Below, in pieces: positions 48,114 through 61,145 of a stretch of DNA of 64,000 nucleotides (its first letter is position 1; every line of letters begins with the position of its first letter). The DNA lies in assembly GCA_958298945.1 (NCBI GenBank), contig OY282605.1, forward strand, positions 30,668,811 to 30,732,810, read 5' to 3'. The notes beneath the pieces are model-generated. The model was not told where the DNA came from and searched no databases. It was given only the letters and a program-made list of their open reading frames with translations. Position numbers and translations under genes: made by a program. This stretch comes from Atherix ibis (Eukaryota > Arthropoda > Insecta > Diptera > Athericidae).

Positions 48114-48690
48114 AGCTTCTTTTATAACGCAATTTTTTTCCGAAATAAATATCAGCATTAAGCTACAAGAACTTACCAATGAATGCTGAATTGGCAAATA
48201 TTTCATTTGCGCACCTGGTCGAAAACCGTTGAGAATTTGGGACTTACTATTTATAAATTTGATTAGTGGCCACACTAAATGGACATTTCAGCAAAGTAAA
48301 TTTGGCTGTTCAAGTTTAAATGTTTTGCTGTATTATTTTTCATGTAAATTTATATTAAATATACAATATGCACAATTCAGGTAAATGAATTTCCAAACAT
48401 GTTAATATATTAAAAATTTTAGTTTAAAAAATCGGCGAAAACCAACATGAAATAGAAGAGGCCAAATTCCAAAATGGAAATGACAATAATGCGCAATAGT
48501 ACCAACTTAAATTGCAAAATTTTGATGACATTCTGATATGGCTGTGTGCGTTACCGATGACATTCCGTTCACAAACGTCTTGTCGTTCACATGCAGTGAC
48601 TGTCGGCAAATATTGAAATTTTTAAGTAATTATAAATGTTTATATTTTTATTCAGAAAGAAGTGTTCTCTATTAAAAAAAACACAGAATC
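48114..48690. promoter_or_regulatory. Shared divergent promoter region (SMC-like gene / myopic)
   Basis: The two genes are head-to-head, with 577 bp between the proposed start codons. No TATA box or known operator was identified. An alternative SMC-like 5' exon (MKYLPIQHSL followed by GTAAGT at about 48209-48179) lies in this interval, so the exact start on that side is open. Confidence 0.45.
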
Positions 48691-51600
48691 ATGGAGGGAG
48701 TTCCACGGCTAATAATGTTGTGGGCTCCGCTGAAATCTAGTCCCGAAGGAACGTCATTCAGCAATTTGAAGAAGGTGATTAAGAATTATAATTTTGACAT
48801 TTCTATGCTTTTATCAGACAGAAAATTTTTGTTTTAACCACAAGTAATTATTAATATTGAATTGTACATAACAAATTTGCAGACTTTCTTTTTCGTTCGG
48901 AAATATTCTTAATTTAATTTGTCAATTGACAATATCTCTATTGAATCGTATGATTCACCTTTGGCTGACTGATTTTTTATTTCTTTTCTTTTGTTTTTGT
49001 TTTCGCTCGATGTTTTTATTCATACTCCGTTCCAAGATAAGAATATTTCTGCATTTTTGCTTTTTCCGAAATAAATAATTAACATTTATTTTAATAAATA
49101 TATATTATATACATAGTTAAAAAATTACTTTTTTCACATATTTTCTAGTATATAGCGGAATGTTATCAAGAAGATCCAGATTCATATTCGAAAGAAGTAT
49201 ATGCTTTGGAACAGTTAAGAAATTCGGCAATGCATTGTGCAAAAGATACAAAAAGTTGTGGAATTATAAAACGTTACTATTGTCAGCTACACTCATTGAT
49301 AAATCGCTTTCCTTTAGCATCGGAGAAAAATTTATTTACATTCACATGGAAGGATTTATATGTTAGTTCTGTAAGTGAAATCACAGATATTCGTTATGAA
49401 ATGGCAGCAGTGCTTTTTAATATCGGTGCACTGCATACGCAAATTGGTGCATCAGTATCACGAATAGATGCAGATGGCATGAAATTAGCATGTACTCATT
49501 TCCAATGCGCAGCATGGGCATTTGACGAATTAAGACAGAAACATCGAGGTGTTAATAATAATTCGGATTTCATGACATCTGAGCTGTTGTTATTCTTCCA
49601 GCAGTTATCATATGCCCAGGCTCAGGAATGTATTTTAGAAAAGTCACTAATCGATAATCGAAAAGCTGCTATTGTTGCTAAAGTTACAGCCCAAATTATA
49701 AGTTACTACAATTCTGCAATGGCAGCCTTACTTACCGGAGGTGATGACGGAACCTTATCGGATTTAGTCAGTAAAGCTCGCCTAAAAGAATGGAAAAAAT
49801 ATGTTACATTTAAAATTTTATACTTGCATTGTATTCTGTTCCTTTATCAAGGCCAACAGGCAGAAGAACAACAAAAAATGGGTGAAAGAGTGGCTCTCTA
49901 TCAGGTAATATAAACTTAATATAAATCCCCGAATGTTCGTATAAGATTGCGAATTTATGTTTAAATTTAAAAAAAATATGCTTATATTTACTTCCGTAGG
50001 CCGCTTGGGACAAATTAGAAGAGGCTAAAAAAGAAAGTAAAGGTATGAGTGAACAAAAGGAAATTTCCGAATCGTTGACATTTACGGCAGATGTTGTTGA
50101 GGCTAAAAGGAAAGCTGCTAAAAATGAAAATGAATACATATATCATGAATCGGTGCCGGAAATAACTGATATCGCTGCTGTTCAAGGTGCAAATTTAGTG
50201 AATGGAATAGGATTTAGTGTAACTGATCCGGAAGTAGCTGGTGATGATATTTTCGCTAGACTAATACCTATGAAAGCTCATGAAGCCAGCTCACTATATA
50301 GTGAAGAAAAAGCTCAGTTATTGCGCGATGTTAGTGCTAAAATAGAAGGAAGAGATAATGAGTTAGAAACTTTCATAAATTCGCTAAACATTGAACACTT
50401 AAATATTAATGAAGAGCGAAACGTAAAAATCCCTCAAGGTATCGTAGATAGATGCGCTTCATTAAATGCCAAATCGAATGCTATTCCCGATCTTGTTGCT
50501 TCAATGTCCAAATTAGCAGAAATATGTGCAGATGTTGAGACAAGTTTACGTGAAATAAAGAATCTTTTGAATGACGAAAACACGAATGAGAAAAATTATC
50601 AACAAAAATCAGGTGTTCAAAGATCTAACGTTCATGTGACTGAGTTATCGCGCGAATTCCAAAAGTATTTAGAAGCCCATCAAAAAGCTGGTGAAAGCAA
50701 TGATACTCTTCGTCGTGCTATGGAACTTCATGTAAATAATTTGCGTATTTTGTCGCGGCCATTACAGGAAATTCAATCTAGTGTTCCAAAATTGAGTGGT
50801 GAAATTAACGAGGCTATTTTTCAAGATTTGAAAAACTTGTTAAATAAAGTTAATGAAATGAAAGCTCAAAGGGCTGAATTCCATGCTGAGCTTCGTACAG
50901 CGGTTAATAATGATGACGTGACGTCTAAAATAATTGCCCATGGTAATGAAAATTCGTTAAAGGATCTTTTTAAAAAAGAAATTTCAAAACATGACAAAAT
51001 TTGTTCGCTAATTGACCAAAATCTTTCTGCACAAGATAATATATTAACGGCATTAACTGATGTCTATGCAAAATGTGCTCCAGCTCTGAAAGCCATGGTC
51101 GATGTTAAACATAAAAAAGAAAATTTTTTCACATCGCTAGCTGCTTCTTACGATGTTTATGAAGACCTCCTCGCTAAAAGTGCTAAGGGGCTAGAGTTTT
51201 ACAAAAAGTTGCAAGGCAATGTACAGAAATTACTTGCCAGAGTGCGTGCTGCTCGCGATGTTCAAGATGAGGAACGAACACAGCGTATGAATTCGACTAA
51301 GGTCCCTGATAAAATAATTTCGGATAAACAAATTTCGAAAACTGGTACGCAACCTAAACTGCGGGACTACTTGAAACAAAGCGGCCGGGGTCTTTCAAAT
51401 GTAGACACGTCGTATGTACCATCGATTCGACCGAATCCGCTTGGTTCAGAAACTCCACCTACAACTACTTGTATTATTCCACCTGTTTCTTACTATCCAC
51501 AGCAACAACAACAACAACAAAATTTTCAACCTAATGAACCACCGCCGCCATATACACCAATTGCGCAGTCACACTATGATTCTACTGTCGGATACACAAA

Positions 51601-54600
51601 TCCCATTTATCAGAATTCTCAGATGTATGGCTCTGGTATGGGCGCATTAAAAACAACAGAAGAAAATTATGGTTTAACATCACAGTTTGCTACAAATGCA
51701 TACGGTGGCCAAACATATGTAAATCAACAACAACAATCATATTCACAAGGTTATAGTATGCCTAACTCTGCGATATCTGCTACACATTCCTACAGTCAAG
51801 CACAGATGCAACAAACTCCAGAAAGTTCAGTTAATACTAATACGGTCTTGCAAACAACAGCCAATCAACAATTACCAGCTCAACAACATTATCAGTACCC
51901 AACTGGGGTCGTCACATCATCTTACTCACAGACGCATGGTTTGGATATGCAAGCCACTTACCAACAGCAGCAACTTCAGCAACTTGCTGCTGAACAACAA
52001 AGCTATCAGAATATGCATCAACAGAGTTCCACCAATCAACCATCCTCAGCATCATGGACGGCGCCCGACATTGCTAAGCAAATCGAAAATGGGTCCCTAC
52101 AAACTGGAGTACATGCAGGTGTAGTCTCAACGTCTTCTGGAATAGTATATAATCCCTACCAGCAACTTCAATATAATCCAACTGTGTCGAGCTACAACAC
52201 TCAAATCAATCCATCAGAAACAGCAGTACAATATCCTCCTACCACCAGTAATGATGCTTTGAATGCATCTTTTTCATCGTATGGCTCACACCCGGGTTAT
52301 TCATATAATCAAACAACTGGGGAATATCAATACGCAAGCGGCTATCAGGTAATTTGGTAATAATTCTTTTTAACGAGGTATCTGTATATTGTTTGTCCTC
52401 AATCTGTATTATCATATAACAATATTATTTATCTTTAGTTTTGTATCTCTACAAAACTGCGACAATCTACAATGAAAAAAACAAACGAAAGAGAAAACTA
52501 AAATTCAAGTTTTATAAAAAATATTTTAAAATTAAAGATTAGAAATCAATATTAATTCAAATCTGGCTGATTCAGTGAAGAGTGTATTTATTTATTTAGA
52601 AAGATATTAAATTTAAAAAAAAAACGAAGACAACTATATGAAATACAAAATCAAATATTGAAACTTTAAAAAATTTTGCCTATGCATTTATAGCTAGTTC
52701 TTATTTTTAGTTCGATCCCAATTCGTCATATACACAATACACTAACACCGCAGCAAATCAAATTGCTTCTAATACCACAGATAGTGTGAGCTTAAGCTCA
52801 TCTGATAAAGCATACGTAAATCAGGTAATAAATACTAAATATATCCAACACTTTTGTTAAAGGCAGAAAGTAATTAAACGGAATTTTCTCTTTTCTAACA
52901 AATTGCAGTATTCAACAGGAACGAATGAAAATGAAAAGAAAGCGACTGAAACAGTCCCGACAGCACAGTTACAACAATACGCTAATGCAAATGCGTCCAA
53001 CTATTACTCAACACCATATGGTTATCAATCTGTTGGCAGCACTGATCCAAATAGCATTCCATCAGCATACAATATTGCCAGTCAGGCATATGTAAACGGT
53101 AGTGGCTCATTGACTTACATGCAGAGCAGTAATTATAAAGATACAAATACAACAGTGAGTGGTACCTACGGAAATACAGCCTGTAAGAATTTTATAAAAA
53201 CTCTTTCTTAATTAAATATATTATTTTGTAGAATATTCATAGATTTTTATTAAGATAATTTGGTTATTTAAGTAGGGACAAATGAAAATGTTTCCCAACA
53301 AAATGTCGATCAATATGCAGCAAATTATCAGTCATCGCAACAAGGTCAATCCCAACAGCAGTATTCGCATAGTCAACAGCAGATTCTTCAACAACAGCAA
53401 CAACAGCAGCAGCAGCAATCAATTCATCAACAACAGCAACATGTGCCTCAACAGGAACATCACTCAATCCCACAACAACCACAAAATCCCCAAGAAAAAC
53501 CTATTGCGAAATTAGCCAAGACAGGAGGCGAAATGAAAAAATCAAAAAATCCTTCGAATGTGGATTTGTTGTCAGATATTGATTTTTCGGTTGCGTCAGA
53601 AATATCAACACCGCCATTGAAACCGCAAATTGCTAGTCCAACTACTGAAAGTGTGACATTATCGACCAAAGAATCTGCATCGATAACAGGAGACACATAT
53701 CTTCATGAAAAACTCCCTGATCCGTTAGTACCAAATCCCATTGAGAAGATATTGCAATTACCATCAATAGCAGACGTAAACATTGACAATGAAAAAAAAG
53801 ATTTAACTAATCCAGATCGCAAACAAAGTTGTGACAATCTTTCCATCTGTTCGGACTTAAGTTCATTGGATCATAATTTTGATTGGGATAGTATATCAGT
53901 ACGCAGTGAAAAGACACAGCAACAAATACCGCCCAGTTTTTCTGACACAGCAAAAGCAACAAAATTCAGTGATCCGTTTGATGACCCCAAAGTTCTGAAA
54001 TATTTCCATAAAGACGTGGAAACATACGAAAAAGCAATTGAAACATTAAATGTTAAAATGCTAAATGGTAACACACCGCTTGTGAATAAATGGAAGGAGC
54101 TCCAAGATCTATTAGTAAAAGATGAATCGAAACGAACAACTTCTGTGGCAAAACTTTTTCCCGAAAAAAATCGCTCACCCGATTGTATTCCGTATGATCA
54201 TGCCCGTGTCGTCCTCGAACGTAGCACAGACGATTACATAAACGCTGCCTACATTAAGGTTAGTTGAAAAGCCATTAACCTACAAATTATTTGTTGAAAT
54301 CACACAGAAAATGCTGTAATCGTTTACGCTTTTCAATTTATTTTTCATTTTAAATAATCTCTTTAATTTTATTATTCTTTTCTATCATCATTACACCAAT
54401 ACTCTTTTCTACGAGAATTTTTTTTCCCTCTTCTATTTCTTCTCGTCTTATTTGATTTCTTCTATCTTTTATTGTTTGTTGTTTTTTTTTCGTAGTTTAT
54501 TTTTATAATATCCCTCATGTGATACAATAATTTTCATTCATTTCCAAAAAAAAAAAAAAAATACAATTTGAAAAAAATTTGAATCGAAAAATACTATTTA

Positions 54601-56473
54601 CGAAAATTTACTCTCTATGAATTTTGTACTAATACTAATTTATATTGGACTAATTAGAATGGTGAAAATGATTAGTGATTTATTTTTAAATATTTTATTT
54701 TCTATTCTTTTTTTCCTGTTCCAAAGTTTGACAAGGAGAATAAACTGGTAAGTAAGTAAATGGTCTTTTTTCTGTTCTATTTTGTTATCCTCGACCCTTT
54801 CTCCTCTGATCTATTCTCTAATTTTCTGTTCGTTAACTTTTTTAGACTTTTCTCATTTCTTTTATATTATTCAATTTTATACATTTAATATAGCAATTTT
54901 TATTATATTTAATAATGCAGCTTAAATATTTTTTTAGATTTAACAATTTATTTATTGAAAGAAAAATTCACTACCATATTTGCACACAAAAATTACCATT
55001 AAAATTAGCACACATTATTATTAAATTTTCAAAAAGAATCAGTATAATAGAGAATTTGAAACATTTTTAGTATTTATTTTAGACTATTGCAATTTTTGAA
55101 TGCTCTTTAAAAATTATCTTATTCATTTTGTAAATTATTCTTTAAGAAAAATATAGAAATACACCTAAAAAATCGACTCCATTAGTATTTATTTGTTTGT
55201 TTTAAATTGCAAATAAAAAATTTAAAATTAATACTAAAATTTGAAAATTATTCCAATTTCATGGTTTTTTTTTTTTTTAATTTTTTCAAAAAAATTTATT
55301 TTAACAAAAAAAAAACATTCAATTTTTCTTTCGCAAAATTAAAATAAACCTGAAATTAATTATGATAACCTTATAAATATCGTATGGAAATAAATTCAAT
55401 TCTAAAAAAATTTCAATAGGATGTCGGGCAAAATTGTCCAATATTTATTTTGGCTCAGACTCCACTACAAAATACTGTGACGGACTTTTGGTCAATGGTT
55501 TGGTCCCAAAAGGCAAGGACTATAGTCTGCCTTCACACACCTAACGAGGTATGGTTATCTTTTGATTCAATAGAAGGACAACAATATAAAATAATTTTGC
55601 ACATAACAAATTACTTTCAGATATTGGATACATTTTGGCCACAAGAACTGAATAAAGAAATGAATTTCGATGATTTTTCGGTCACTCTTGTTAAACATTT
55701 CGAATTGTCCCATTGCACAGAGCTTAATTTGAAACTGGCAATGAATGGTGCAGACGCTATACTCGATTTGTCATTGCTACAAATCAAAGCATGGAAAAAA
55801 AAGTTAGTGCCCATATTATTGTTATGTATTTTCACCCTCTTTTAAAAAAAACCTTCACTGTATTTGTTTTTTTTTTTTTTGCTGGCCCAATAGTTCACCA
55901 AATCATATATTGGAAATAGCTCGAAACGTTTTGGTTGCACACAAACAACGTAGCCAAGAATTCAAATCAAAGGCCCCGCTAATAATGAACTGTTTAACTG
56001 GCTCGGAAAGGTCCGGAATTATCGCATTGGCAATTTGCACTATTCTATCAACAAAAAATACCCGACCAATTTTAATCAGTAAGAATAAAATCCAAATGAC
56101 CTAATTATATTTCTTCTATTTCAGAATTTGTCAGTTAATTATTAATTATTTTAATTAAATTTTAGATGTTGTTGATGTTTGGTATCGAATTTGTTCTCAA
56201 AGAAAAAGCGCTTTGAAAGATACTAACAACCTACAATTATCCATGGAAATTGTTCTCAGTCATGCACATGATCAACTAAATAAACGTAAGTTGTGGCATT
56301 TTCAGTCAACAACACGTTTTAATGCAATTTTGTTGTTTTTTTTTCTTCATTATTTTGCAGGTGGTATTATGACATCATACCAGATGAAAAATGCCCAAAC
56401 CGTAACAGAAATAGAAAAGGTCGAAATTAAAGATCCACTCAACGATCTGGACCCACTCTGGAAACTAAAATAA
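48691..56473 (+). CDS. mop: Myopic / HD-PTP orthologue: BRO1-domain, tyrosine-phosphatase-like endosomal protein
   Basis: The joined exons are 48691-48774, 49149-49904, 50000-52348, 52711-52824, 52909-53182, 53276-54258, 55420-55548, 55621-55802, 55894-56078, 56166-56285 and 56361-56473. All are in phase and give 1,762 aa, close to fly Myopic. Residues 1 to about 390 are a BRO1 domain (MEGVPRLIMLWAPLK, EMAAVLFNIGALHTQIGASV, YHESVPEI). About 390-740 is the coiled-coil V domain. About 740-1400 is a Gln/Pro/Tyr-rich linker with a PPPY motif near 51541 (WW-domain ligand type) and CAA/CAG-coded polyGln near 53395. About 1490-1730 is the phosphatase-like domain (DDYINAAYIK, ILAQTPL, FWSMVW). Its active-site loop is NCLTGSERSG: Cys (codon 55991-55993) and Arg remain, but the invariant His is Asn, and the WPD loop is not recognisable. 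In flies the family sorts receptors with ESCRT at endosomes; here it is probably a scaffold. Confidence 0.93.
53092..53222 (+). repeat. Source copy of the duplicated myopic segment
   Basis: It spans the last 91 bp of myopic exon 5 (to 53182) and 40 bp of the following intron. It is the functional copy, because it keeps the GTAAGA donor. See the copy at 45562-45692. Confidence 0.9.
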
Positions 56474-56506
56474 AAACAAAATATTCAACAAGAATTGTAG
56501 TTTATC

Positions 56507-56533
56507 TGTATTATTATTATTATTATTATTATA
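56507..56533. repeat. (ATT)n microsatellite in the myopic 3' region
   Basis: Eight or so perfect ATT/TTA units lie directly downstream of the myopic stop codon. Confidence 0.85.
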
Positions 56534-56802
56534 AATTATAGATATTATCACTGAACAGTACTAATAGAATTTATACTAAAAGTAATGTTAGCAAAATTAT
56601 AATTTTATCAAAACAAAGTAAAAAAACAATTGGCTAGGGACGATTAAAAATCATTTCAATGTTAATTTCTTTGGCTAACAATATCATATGCATATTTTAT
56701 TGACTGAGAAAAAATGATAAATTGTTATGTTAAAATCGATATTTTGTGCACTTTTTTAATTTATTATTTTGCACTGTTATTATTTCCATTATTTTATATA
56801 CA

Positions 56803-56808
56803 AATAAA
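56803..56808 (+). terminator. Candidate polyadenylation signal of myopic
   Basis: AATAAA lies 330 nt past the stop codon; a second pair occurs at 56849-56858. Which one is used cannot be told from sequence. Confidence 0.35.
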
Positions 56809-57310
56809 AAGTAGTCGAAAATTAGAAGAGTAAAAAATTACTGAACAAAATAAATAAAGGTAGCGATGTCTTATAAATATTTGCATGGTATTATTGTATA
56901 CATTATTATTCATAAATAAAAAAATATAAAGAAAAGGTAATCAATTTAAAAGTATATTTGAACTTGAGTAAAATTTCTAACAGAAACATCAACAAAGATA
57001 TTTGCAGATTTTAAAGAATGAAATCAAATCGAAATTTTAAAAATGTTTTTAATACACCACTTTGAATATGAAAAGGGAACAGGTGCACAAAGCATACCAC
57101 ATCGTCGTTTTTTGTAAACCAACAATTGACTTTTTCAAAATAATTATAAGAAAATTTCGTTTTGTTGGAAAATTTATTTATAAAATTGATATTTTATTCT
57201 AATGGCAGTAAATGAATTTTAATCAATAAATAAATCTCTTTCTTGAATTGTTTGAAATTTAGATGGTGAATTGTAAAAAGTATTTTCACTAGCGACTCTA
57301 CGAAATACAG

Positions 57311-57316
57311 TTTATT
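57311..57316 (-). terminator. Candidate polyadenylation signal of the zinc-finger gene
   Basis: AATAAA on the minus strand lies 61 nt past the stop codon at 57377. The interval to myopic (56474-57376) holds no other gene. Confidence 0.4.
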
Positions 57317-57376
57317 AGTTTTAAACTAATTTATTAATGATAATTACATTGAAACTAAAAGAACATATATCTTTAA

Positions 57377-60239
57377 TTAAATTATAGTGTGCACTTCCAT
57401 TGTTGAAAGTTCTTCATGCGGAGGTGGAAGAGCATTAATCAAATTAGTATTTGTATTACCCTGCATATTTATTAAGTCAACCGTTGCATCACCAGTAATA
57501 TTATTCACTACATAGACAGCTGTTTTACTACCGCATCCATTTAGATCTGGATATGAAAGGTAAATAACTTGATTCGATTGATTAAGTATATCTCGATTGG
57601 TGTTCGTATTAGACGTTGGGACTTCAACATTAACTTGCTCAATCAGATCCCATACACTACTATCATCGTTGGTGGTATCATTTATATTATTAACAACAGT
57701 ATTATCATTGTTTTCACTCAATTGTTTATCATTTATCATCGATAAATCTATATGCACATGATTCTTAAAGGTAGATTTTACTGATGTGGTGCTTATCGTG
57801 TTATCCGAATCGTCTAATTGCTTTTTGCGATTTTCGTGTATTTTAAGATGTTTCTTAAGATTTGATCGATCAGCAAAACTGCGCATACATGTTGGGCAAG
57901 TGTAGGGCTTCTCGCCAGTGTGCAGACGAGCATGTTTCTTTAAGGCGCATAATTCAATAAAACTTTTCCCACACGTTCTACAAACAAAAGGCTTTATATT
58001 GTTATGTCGACGCAGATGCACTTTGTACTCTTCAGTATTAACAAATGACTTTTCACACATAGTACATTTCAGCGGTCGGTCAGTCTCATGGCGCATTGCG
58101 TGCATTCGACACTGGGAGCTAGTCTTAAATTTCTTTCCACATGTTTGGCATTCGAATGGACGTTCTCCAGTATGGATCCGCATATGTTCCTGCATATTGC
58201 CCAATTGCGTAAATGATTTTCCACATTCCTAGAAAATCGATAGGTCCGATAATTTTGTAACAAAATCGATTATTTTGTAACTGTGAAATATGCAACTAAC
58301 CGAACAATGGAATGGTTTTTCACCAGAGTGCCAACGCATATGCAAATTTAAGCTTGTTTTGTGAGCAAACTTTTGTTCACATATTGTACAATGAAATGGC
58401 TTTTCACCTGTATGGATTATAATGTGATTCAGTAAATTCTGTTTAGCCTGTAATGAAAAATTCACTTTAATTGTTTTCATAATTTAATAATGAAAATCAA
58501 TTCAACTCACTTTATAGGTCGATCCACAATGTTTACAAGTAAATGGTCGTTCACTAGAATGAACGACCTGATGCCGCTGAAGAAGTTGTTTACTATGAAA
58601 ACGTTTATTACATTTACTACATACATATCGTCGATTATCATGATTTTGTCCATTTTCGTGATCCAAAAACTGCTTTATACTATCGAAAGAGATTTCGCAT
58701 TTTCTACAGAAAAATCCCTTAATATTCTTTAAGTCTTTATTTTCTAAATTGCCATCTTCTCTAGAATCAACGTCACTTTCTACGGAATTGAGAACTTTAA
58801 TAATAGAATTAGATTCTTCGTTTTTAGAATCGTCTTCAATTTCATCAAATTCTATGATATCTGTAGAAGAATTAAGTGCAGATATTTCACTTGTCTTACT
58901 CGAATCGTTATTTTGAAGATCATGAAGCACTTTGGCCGCTTCAGCTATTTCATCACATGGTTTGTCGAAACAGTCTTCTTCTGAACTCATATCAATCGTA
59001 TCTTGGCAGTTCTCGATGTACCTTTCATCAACAATTGCGCTTGTTTCATTCTCTTCGGCAGCATCAGATTGCTCTATGATACGTTCGTCTTTATGTCCGG
59101 ATTCAATTTGATGGTCGAGTAGACTGGAGCGTTCTACAAAATTTTTACCGCATTCAGAGCACTCAAATCGAACTTCTTGGTGTGATAATCGATGTTCTAA
59201 GAATTTCTTTTCATAGTAAAAACAGATTTTGCAAATATCACACATGAATCGTGTTTTTTTCTTAGTTCCACCTCGTCCATCGAATTTTGTATACATTTTC
59301 TTATGATTATGTATCACAACTAGGTCACCCAAATTAACACCTTCATCATTCTTAATATGGCCAAATACTTCTTCTTGTTGGCTAGATCCATCGCGATTGC
59401 AATCAACCACTTCAACATAATCATCAAAGTCGGAAAGGATATCTGTTCTATCAATCACACCCTTTTCAATGTATACTTTTTCTAAATCTTTCCCTCTCAC
59501 AACTTCTTGATATCGTGACGGTAATTTAATTCTTCGTTTGCCACGACCATAATTTGCAGGCTCAGTGCTCCCTGTACTATCCTGTTTAGAGTTACTATCC
59601 TCATTGAGAATTTTATTATTTTCAGCTTCAATACTATGCAAAACTTTTTTTGGCCTTCCGCGTTTCTTTTTTGGTTGACCACCACCAATTATTGATGTTC
59701 TTTTTATCAAGAAATGATTATTTGAGAAAATATTTTCTTCTGATCGTAAAGATTTTTCCGAATATCTTTTATCATTTTCTTGTAAGGAATTAATAATTTC
59801 ATTTGAATTTAGATTTTGTTCATCAAAACATTGTAATCTATATAATTCATGTAAAGTTTCTTGTCCAGATATCACAAGATTAAAAAATTGTACTGTCGAC
59901 TCCACTTGAAGATGACAACCTGGACATATCCATCGTGGAAATTTGCCATCATCTGATATCTGATATTTCGAAAATTATTTTACTATTACTTATGTTATGA
60001 AACAATAATTCTGGGTCATTTACATATAGTCAGTCAAGCCTTAGATATGATGCCACTGTAAAATCAATAATACTTACTTTTAATGGCAAATACATATTAA
60101 TTGATGCCGCTAAATCTTTATCATCATTTTCTTTAATAAATAATGGATAACCGTTTGCATTTTCTTCACCGCATAATCGACATATTTGTGAATTATAAAG
60201 TAAATAAAATTCTTCTGTATACGATTCGAACAATTCCAT
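57377..60239 (-). CDS. ZAD and C2H2 zinc-finger protein (eleven fingers), probable transcription factor
   Basis: The joined exons are 60239-60078, 59959-58511, 58447-58301 and 58228-57377, all joined in phase 0, giving 869 aa. The start is the ATG at 60239; the frame continues upstream only from a TTG. Residues about 18-75 form a ZAD: CRLC in exon 1 and CPGC in exon 2 supply the four Cys ligands. ZADs mediate dimerisation and are expanded in insects. An AT-hook-like [10 protein letters not shown] and acidic Ser/Glu-rich linker follow. Eleven C2H2 fingers come next: [100 protein letters not shown] and [10 protein letters not shown]. Two fingers are split by introns and only join correctly after splicing, which supports the model. 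The Asn/Thr-rich C terminus has no known domain. Nuclear DNA binding is inferred. The exact orthologue is not identified. Confidence 0.9.
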
Positions 60240-60670
60240 TGCAGAGACACATATTTTTGACAACTAAGAATTGTCAAACTTTTATACGAATTAATTCGAC
60301 CAACAGAAATGATTTTTTTTCTCAACTAGAAAGATTGGTCGAAAATTTCGATTATTTCGAAAATATGTAAACCTATATATTGAAAAAAAAAGTTCTATAT
60401 TCTGTTAGAAAATTAAAAAATTCCTTAAATAATTTAATAATGTTTGTTGAACTTGTATTTGTTTAATGTTTCGTCAGATCCTAAACTGATAAAATTATAT
60501 ATAGAATTTACCTTTTGAGTTCTTTCGATATTATGTATTTTATAAGTAATTATAAGTTAGCGCTCTATACGCCATCAATGAGTGAATAGTATATTTAATA
60601 GTGGCCATTTTAATTTCGAAATGATTGAGTTGTCATTTTTGCAAATTTTCGAACAAGTCGATGGATTGTT
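60240..60670. promoter_or_regulatory. Upstream region of the zinc-finger gene
   Basis: AT-rich DNA between the ZAD gene start and the inverted terminus at 60671. It presumably holds the 5' UTR and promoter of the zinc-finger gene. No specific motif recognised. Confidence 0.35.
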
Positions 60671-60836
60671 CCCAAGTAACGCACTCGGAACTCATTCAAT
60701 AAGTTCCGTCAATGAGTTCCGTTTTTGTTACATCTGACGGCTCTTAGTTCAGGATTATGTCGTATTACGAATGAGTGTCGTCTATGGACTTGAATGACGG
60801 AACTAACTGAACTCGAAATGAATTTAGTGTGAATGT

Positions 60837-61105
60837 ATTGTAAATTTACATTTCTATTAGTTGTCAAAATAACCAATTGCTAATTGAATGTTGCGGCGAT
60901 CACAAGTTTTCCTCGTGCGTAAAATAAAGAAACGTAATAGTACATTATATTATAATTAAATTATATTATTAGAATTGTAAATTTTCATTTCTATTAGTTG
61001 TGAAATAACCAATTGCGAATTGAATGTTGCGGTGACAACAAGTTTTTCTCGTGAGTAATAAAGAAACGTAATAGCACATTATATTAATTAAACTATATTA
61101 TTAGA
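60837..61105. repeat. Tandem duplication, two units of 137 and 132 bp
   Basis: Unit 1 is 60837-60973 and unit 2 is 60974-61105. Both contain TTTCTATTAGTTGT, TGAATGTTGCGG, then TTCTCGTG and AAAGAAACGTAATAG in the same order, with scattered differences. The pair lies directly upstream of the DUF4806 start codon and may include its promoter. Confidence 0.85.
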
Positions 61106-61145
61106 ATTAAAATATATAATAAATAATAATATTATTAAAAGGAAA

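Noticed and set aside
48424..48609. Minus-strand 61-codon frame in the divergent promoter
   Set aside because: Not joined to the SMC-like gene by any splice sites seen; likely chance.
49810..50139. Minus-strand 109-codon frame opposite myopic
   Set aside because: Antisense shadow of exons 2-3 of myopic.
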